The position numbers and the translations under genes are program-made. A DNA stretch of 64,000 bases from Sediminibacterium sp. Its GTDB lineage: Bacteria; Bacteroidota; Bacteroidia; Chitinophagales; Chitinophagaceae. Where the stretch lies: positions 13,161 through 77,160 of the forward strand of contig JAJTDP010000006.1 in assembly GCA_021300455.1 (NCBI GenBank), in the 5' to 3' direction. This document shows, piece after piece, positions 59,908 to 64,000 of the stretch (positions within the stretch are counted from its first letter, which is position 1; every line of letters starts with the position of its first letter). The notes beneath the pieces were generated by a model. It did not search any database, was not told where the DNA came from, and saw only the letters and a list, made by a program, of their open reading frames with translations.

Positions 59908-61212
59908 TTAGATTCTTTGTATTTGCGCACCTAGTGCTTGCAATCGAGCATCAATATTTTGATAGCCTCTGTCTATTTGTTCAATATTTTGAATGGTGCT
60001 TTTTCCTTCTGCACTTAGTGCTGCAATCAGCAAGGCTTGCCCAGCGCGAATATCAGGGCTACTCATAGTTATACCTCTAAGTGAATGTTTACGCGCTAAT
60101 CCAATAACGGTGGCACGGTGTGGATCACACAAAATAATTTGTGCCCCCATATCAATTAATTTATCCGTAAAAAATAAACGGCTCTCAAACATTTTTTGAT
60201 GAATCAGTACACTACCTCTAGCTTGAATAGCTGTGACTAAAATAATACTTAATAAATCGGGCGTAAAGCCTGGCCAAGGATTATCATAAATAGTTAAGAT
60301 ACCCCCATCCATAAAAGTTTGTATCTCATAAATATCTTGAGCGGGGATATAAATATCATCTCCCTTTATCGTTAAATCAATTCCTAGTAAACGAAATTTT
60401 TCTGGAATAATACCTAAGTGTGCAACGCCAGCATTTTTAATAGTGATTTCACTTTTAGTCATGGCAGCTAGTCCAATGAATGAACCAATCTCAATCATGT
60501 CTGGTAAAATTCTATGCGTGGCAGCGCCTAATTTTGTAACGCCTTCAATGCGCAATAAATTACTGCCTATGCCTGTAATTTTTGCACCCATATTATTTAA
60601 TAGTAAGCAAAGCTGCTGTACATAAGGCTCACAGGCTGCATTGTAAATACTAGTAATGCCTTCTGCAAATACAGCTGCCATTAGAATATTCGCTGTTCCT
60701 GTAACGGAAGGCTCTTCTAATAACATATAAGTACCTACTAGTTTATCTGCGCTTAAAGTAAAGCAGGCTATCTTTTCATCATAAGAATAGGTAGCGCCTA
60801 GTTTTTCAAATCCAATAATATGTGTATCTAATCTTCTTCTTCCAATTTTATCTCCACCTGGTTTAGGTAAATAAGCTTTTTTAAATCTTGCTAAAATAGG
60901 ACCTGCTAACATAACGCTACCGCGTAATCTTCCACTCTTCGTTTTAAAATCATCAGAGGCTAAATAACTAGGATCAATTTTATCTGCTTGAAAACGGTAT
61001 TCACCTTCTTTTAATTTTTCAACACTTACGCCCATCGCCTCTAATAACTCTATTAGTAAGTTAACATCAACAATGTCTGGAATATTAGAAATGGTAACAG
61101 GCTCTGCTGTTAATACTACTGCAGATAAAATTTGTAAGGCTTCGTTTTTGGCACCCTGTGGTGTAATATTTCCTTTAAGGGCTTTTCCGCCTATGACTTC
61201 AAATGAACTCAT
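59908..61212 (-). CDS. murA: UDP-N-acetylglucosamine 1-carboxyvinyltransferase, Cys-to-Asp variant
   Basis: MurA transfers enolpyruvate to UDP-GlcNAc, the first committed step of peptidoglycan synthesis. GAKNEALQILSA, the SGRLRGSVMLAGPIL segment and LPKPGGDKIGRRRLDTHI are family motifs; 434 residues is normal. At residue 121, where E. coli MurA has the Cys115 alkylated by fosfomycin, this protein has Asp. The same change gives intrinsic fosfomycin resistance in other bacteria. It lies five bases after the DUF4290 gene. Confidence 0.95.
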   Translation of the reverse strand: MSSFEVIGGKALKGNITPQGAKNEALQILSAVVLTAEPVTISNIPDIVDVNLLIELLEAMGVSVEKLKEGEYRFQADKIDPSYLASDDFKTKSGRLRGSVMLAGPILARFKKAYLPKPGGDKIGRRRLDTHIIGFEKLGATYSYDEKIACFTLSADKLVGTYMLLEEPSVTGTANILMAAVFAEGITSIYNAACEPYVQQLCLLLNNMGAKITGIGSNLLRIEGVTKLGAATHRILPDMIEIGSFIGLAAMTKSEITIKNAGVAHLGIIPEKFRLLGIDLTIKGDDIYIPAQDIYEIQTFMDGGILTIYDNPWPGFTPDLLSIILVTAIQARGSVLIHQKMFESRLFFTDKLIDMGAQIILCDPHRATVIGLARKHSLRGITMSSPDIRAGQALLIAALSAEGKSTIQNIEQIDRGYQNIDARLQALGAQIQRI

Positions 61213-61217
61213 ATTAA

Positions 61218-61910
61218 TTAAAAGCGTTTTTTAAAGTTGCGGTTATTGTTATTGCGTCCGCCACCACCACCCCCTGGTCCACTTGGACCGCGTCCACCGC
61301 GATTATTATTATTGCGATTGCCCTGCCAACGACCCGCAGCTGGACGGTACTCATCTCTTTCAAAATTTTGATTGCGATGCTTGATATAAGGTGTATTGCT
61401 AAATTCAAGTTCACCACCGGTAATGGCGTTTAACTCTCCTCTAATGGTATCATCTTGTACTAATTCTTTATGCCAGTTACTATAAGCTAGTTTCATGTAA
61501 TGTGCAATAGCATGCGCAAAACCAGCTTTTTTCTCTTGGTCTTGTTCCGCCATCGCTTTATCAATGACCATTTCTAGGTTTTTACCTAAATGGGCATATT
61601 TGATTTTACGCTTTGGATAAGCAATGGGATCCGGCTTCTGCTTATAGGTTTCCTTAGTAGGAATAGGATAAGGACTGTCTACGTCTAATTGGAAATTGCT
61701 CATAAAAAACAGGTGATCCCATAATTTATGCTTGTAGTCTTCTACATTCTTAAGCTGAGGTGTCAAAAAGCCCATTAGTTCAATCACTACCTGAGCCTGC
61801 TCCTGTCTTTTGGCACGATCTTCAATAGTCATTAAATGGTCCACCATCTTATGAACGTGACGGCCATACTCTCTCATCCCCATTAAGCTTCTTGCTGTAT
61901 TGTATTCCAT
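61218..61910 (-). CDS. DUF4290 family protein
   Basis: The track start (61973) reaches into pheS; ATG 61910 (MEYNTARSLMGMREYGRHVH) gives 230 residues. The helical body (LMTIEDRAKRQEQAQVVIELMGFL) is typical of DUF4290, a Bacteroidota family usually found directly before murA. The C-terminal tail is a Gly/Asn/Arg-rich low-complexity region (RGGRGPSGPGGGGGG), as in RNA-binding proteins. Function unknown; the constant murA neighbourhood suggests an envelope or regulatory role. Confidence 0.87.
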   Translation of the reverse strand: MEYNTARSLMGMREYGRHVHKMVDHLMTIEDRAKRQEQAQVVIELMGFLTPQLKNVEDYKHKLWDHLFFMSNFQLDVDSPYPIPTKETYKQKPDPIAYPKRKIKYAHLGKNLEMVIDKAMAEQDQEKKAGFAHAIAHYMKLAYSNWHKELVQDDTIRGELNAITGGELEFSNTPYIKHRNQNFERDEYRPAAGRWQGNRNNNNRGGRGPSGPGGGGGGRNNNNRNFKKRF

Positions 61911-61932
61911 GTATTTATTACTTCTCGAGTAA

Positions 61933-61940
61933 CAAATGTA
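61933..61940 (-). promoter_or_regulatory. -7 promoter element of the DUF4290-murA operon
   Basis: TACATTTG on the minus strand, exact TAnnTTTG match, 22 bases before ATG 61910. It lies 11 bases from the pheS box on the other strand. Confidence 0.55.
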
Positions 61941-61951
61941 AGGATTTATTT

Positions 61952-61959
61952 TATCTTCG
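61952..61959 (+). promoter_or_regulatory. -7 promoter element of pheS, apparently leaderless
   Basis: TATCTTCG, one base from TAnnTTTG, ends four bases (TACC) before ATG 61964. Same octamer and spacing as before the uvrD-like gene. Confidence 0.55.
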
Positions 61960-61963
61960 TACC

Positions 61964-63001
61964 ATGGAGCCACTGATACAACAAATTGAAACCATCACTC
62001 TAGAAATCCAAAATACGGTCGCTACCACCAGTGCCGAGGTGGAGGCCTTCCGAATTAAATACTTGGGAACCAAAGGTTTGGTAAAAAATATGATGGGGGA
62101 GATGAAATCGGTGCCTAATGAACAGAAAAAGGAATTCGGACAAATCCTAAATGCTTTCAAGGTTGCCGCAGAAGAAAAACTTGAAGCCTTAGTGGCTGCA
62201 TTAGGAGATACGACTACATTAGATACTAGCATTGATACAAGTTTACCGGGCGATGAATTTACAGTAGGCACAAGACATCCTTTAAACTTAGTGCGCAATC
62301 AAATGGTTTCTATTTTTAAAAGATTAGGATTCGCGGTGGCAGAAGGACCAGAGATAGAAGATGATTGGCATAATTTTGGTGCGATGAATTTACCTGCCGA
62401 TCATCCAGCGCGTGATATGCAGGATACTTTTTATGTTCAAGAAGCCACTGATGAAAATGCAGCATGGTTATTAAGAACACATACATCCAGTGTACAAGCG
62501 CGTGTGATGGAAACACAGAAACCACCTATTCGTGTGATTTGTCCGGGCCGTGTGTATCGCAATGAAACTATTTCAGCAAGAGCACATTGTTTTTTTCATC
62601 AAGTAGAAGGTTTATACATTGATGAAAATGTAAGCTTTGCAGATTTAAAACAAACACTTTATTTTTTCGTACAAGAAATGTTTGGCAAAGAGGTGAAAGT
62701 AAGATTCCGTCCAAGTTATTTTCCTTTTACAGAACCTAGTGCAGAGATGGATATTAGCTGTCAAATATGTAGTGGTAAAGGATGTAATATTTGTAAACAT
62801 ACAGGATGGGTAGAAATTTTAGGTAGCGGTATGGTACATTCTAATGTGTTAAAAAACTTTGATATCGATCCTGAAAAGTATACTGGCTTTGCATTTGGTA
62901 TGGGCGTTGAAAGAATTGCGCAATTAAAATACCAAGTAAACGATTTACGTTTATACTCTCAAAATGACTTGCGCTTTTTGCAACAGTTTAAGAGTGTCTG
63001 A
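61964..63001 (+). CDS. pheS: Phenylalanyl-tRNA synthetase alpha subunit
   Basis: The track start (61892) overlaps DUF4290; ATG 61964 (MEPLIQQIETITLEIQN) gives 345 residues, the usual size. The N-terminal coiled coil binds tRNA. Class II motifs are RTHTSSVQARVM, FHQVEGLYIDENVSF and GFAFGMGVERIAQLKY. A Cys cluster (CQICSGKGCNICKHTGW) forms an insertion, seen in other PheS proteins of this phylum. pheT is not in the window. Ten bases before recO. Confidence 0.96.
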   Translation: MEPLIQQIETITLEIQNTVATTSAEVEAFRIKYLGTKGLVKNMMGEMKSVPNEQKKEFGQILNAFKVAAEEKLEALVAALGDTTTLDTSIDTSLPGDEFTVGTRHPLNLVRNQMVSIFKRLGFAVAEGPEIEDDWHNFGAMNLPADHPARDMQDTFYVQEATDENAAWLLRTHTSSVQARVMETQKPPIRVICPGRVYRNETISARAHCFFHQVEGLYIDENVSFADLKQTLYFFVQEMFGKEVKVRFRPSYFPFTEPSAEMDISCQICSGKGCNICKHTGWVEILGSGMVHSNVLKNFDIDPEKYTGFAFGMGVERIAQLKYQVNDLRLYSQNDLRFLQQFKSV

Positions 63002-63010
63002 TAATTAATT

Positions 63011-63745
63011 ATGTTACATAACACCAAGGGTATTGTTTTACGTGTCACTAAATATGGTGATACAAGTATTATCCTAACGGCCTATACCGAACTTTTTGGT
63101 GTGCAACAATACATGGTCAAAGGGGTGAGAGTGACTAGTAAAAAAGGAGCGAACAAGGGCGTTTTTTATCAGCCCGCCGCTATTTTACAAATGGAAGTGT
63201 ATCATTCACCCATGAAGCAATTGCAAATGGTAAAGGAAGTGAGCTGGGATTTTGTATATCAAAATGTTTATTCCGATGTACTACGCAATGCAGTGGCTAC
63301 CTATATTGTAGAAGTCTTGCAACAAACCATGCAACCTGAACCCCATCCAGAATTATTTTATTTAATAGAAGATACTTTTAAACAATTAGATAAAGGGGGT
63401 CCTCAATTAGTAGGCAACCTACCTATTTATTTTTTAATTCATTTAAGTCAAACCATGGGCTTTGGCTTGCAAGGAAAATACACTGCTACTAGTTCTGTAT
63501 TAGATGTGAGAGAAGGACAGTTTGTAGAAAAGGTGCCTGCGCATCCATATTTTTTAGAAGGCGCAGAAGCGCAAACAGCTTCTAGTTTTTTACAAGTACA
63601 ATTTTACAACGATTTAGATAATATTGTTTTAAGCGGCACACAAAGAAAAAAAATATTGGAACTGTTTCAGTTGTCTTTAAGCTGGCACTATAAAAAATTC
63701 AGCGACATAAAATCACTACCTATCTTACAAGAAGTGCTGAGGTAG
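63011..63745 (+). CDS. recO: DNA repair protein RecO
   Basis: An N-terminal OB fold (LHNTKGIVLRVTKYGDTSIILTAYTE) and GVRVTSKKGANKGVFYQP, followed by a helical domain, identify RecO of 244 residues. It loads RecA on single-stranded DNA coated with SSB, together with RecR. The family's zinc Cys cluster is absent, which is usual in some Bacteroidota. Nine bases after pheS, so co-transcribed. Confidence 0.9.
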   Translation: MLHNTKGIVLRVTKYGDTSIILTAYTELFGVQQYMVKGVRVTSKKGANKGVFYQPAAILQMEVYHSPMKQLQMVKEVSWDFVYQNVYSDVLRNAVATYIVEVLQQTMQPEPHPELFYLIEDTFKQLDKGGPQLVGNLPIYFLIHLSQTMGFGLQGKYTATSSVLDVREGQFVEKVPAHPYFLEGAEAQTASSFLQVQFYNDLDNIVLSGTQRKKILELFQLSLSWHYKKFSDIKSLPILQEVLR

Positions 63746-63749
63746 GGAT

Positions 63750-63833
63750 TTAATCGTTATTTCTACTATTACGATGTCTACGCCACATAATAATTAAAAT
63801 GGCAATGATGCCGAATAAAATGGGAAAAGTCAT
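63750..63833 (-). CDS. Possible 27-residue single-pass membrane microprotein
   Basis: Too short for the ORF track. From ATG 63833 it reads MTFPILFGIIAILIIMWRRH and ends in a polar tail, RNSRNND. One strong membrane segment followed by positive charges is typical of real microproteins. A TAATTTTC box, one base from the -7 consensus, lies about 30 bases upstream on the same strand. No homologue is recognised; it may be a chance ORF. Confidence 0.4.
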   Translation of the reverse strand: MTFPILFGIIAILIIMWRRHRNSRNND

Positions 63834-63869
63834 AACGAGTATTTAATACCACAAGCTACGAAAATTAGA

Positions 63870-63877
63870 TAGCTTTG
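63870..63877 (+). promoter_or_regulatory. -7 promoter element of the lipoprotein gene
   Basis: TAGCTTTG, exact TAnnTTTG match, 14 bases before ATG 63892. Confidence 0.6.
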
Positions 63878-63891
63878 TCATAATATAGCTT

Positions 63892-64000
63892 ATGAAATTT
63901 AACCTCATCATCGCAGTTGTTTTAATGCTTGGAATATTCACCAGTTGTTCCATCATGCAGCCCACTACCATTAAAAAAATTAAAATGGATTATCAAGCGC
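63892..64000 (+). CDS. N-terminal part of a lipoprotein gene, cut by the window edge
   Basis: From ATG 63892 the frame stays open to the right edge. It reads MKFNLIIAVVLMLGIFTSCS, a lipoprotein signal peptide with the lipobox FTSC. Only about 36 residues are visible, so the family cannot be named. It has its own -7 box. Confidence 0.65.
   Translation, partial: MKFNLIIAVVLMLGIFTSCSIMQPTTIKKIKMDYQA

Noticed and set aside
1-64000. CRISPR array, prophage, transposase, restriction or defence island, rRNA or tRNA genes
   Set aside because: No regularly spaced repeats, phage structural genes, transposases or structural RNA signatures were seen on either strand.

Overview
This looks like ordinary chromosomal DNA from a member of the Bacteroidota, most likely the Chitinophagaceae or a close relative. 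The evidence is the AT-rich composition, the almost complete lack of Shine-Dalgarno sequences, many copies of the Bacteroidota -7 promoter element TAnnTTTG, and families largely confined to this phylum (DUF2480, DUF4290, DUF5690, paired bacterial GH3 proteins). Coding density is high, genes sit on both strands in short operons, and I see no rRNA, tRNA, CRISPR array, prophage, insertion sequence or secretion-system island.

Layout. 1-6000: end of mnmG, polA, then DUF2480 and a PpiD/SurA-like folding factor on the minus strand. 6017-6795: the largest gap, extremely AT-rich, in front of recA. 6796-14750: recA run directly into an acyltransferase that has lost its start codon, then mgsA, an exported M28 peptidase, uvrB, and a pnuC-nadR-kinase NAD salvage pair. 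14800-18300 (minus): GH3 enzyme, translationally coupled LysE exporter, a secreted unknown and mtgA. 18370-22650: suhB-thiL facing recX-nitrilase-nagA. 22760-28110: dnaN, a sterol-desaturase-family enzyme, kdsB, a sugar porter and a KdnB-like alcohol dehydrogenase, suggesting 8-amino-Kdo lipopolysaccharide chemistry. 28200-35190 (minus): NfuA-like protein, UvrD/PcrA helicase, OmpA-like lipoprotein, acyltransferase, mnmH and a glycosyltransferase. 35220-43640: DUF5690, msrB, adk, an lptB-GH3-YgjV-fabG operon, metF and a TlpA-like protein. 43700-52320: rlmD, an active rhomboid plus a dead rhomboid paralogue, a broken EEP-family gene, cysS, MerC, SCO, an epimerase and lpxD. 52320-64000: a 390-bp gap, an RsuA-type pseudouridine synthase, lysS, an M20 amidohydrolase, an SDR, gmk, an S10 carboxypeptidase followed by a tandemly duplicated terminator, murA-DUF4290, pheS-recO, a possible microprotein and the start of a lipoprotein gene.

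Most genes serve the cell envelope (murA, mtgA, lpxD, kdsB, kdnB, lptB, nagA), DNA replication and repair (polA, recA, recO, recX, uvrB, uvrD, dnaN), or translation and RNA modification (lysS, pheS, cysS, mnmG, mnmH, rlmD). I did not find a convincing new multi-gene system.

The most interesting points are: (i) a class of genes whose -7 box ends 3-5 nt before the start codon, implying leaderless mRNAs (uvrB, suhB, uvrD, rlmD, pheS); (ii) three scars where a gene has lost an internal or 5' part (before polA, recA/acyltransferase, EEP gene), suggesting ongoing deletion or assembly error; (iii) an exact 84-bp tandem repeat that carries both the last codons of a peptidase and its terminator; (iv) GH3-LysE coupling; (v) MurA with Asp in place of the fosfomycin-target Cys; (vi) two AT-rich intergenic regions with palindromes and DnaA-box-like sites. 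Coordinates and motifs were read by eye; homology calls rest on recognition of family motifs, not on searches.
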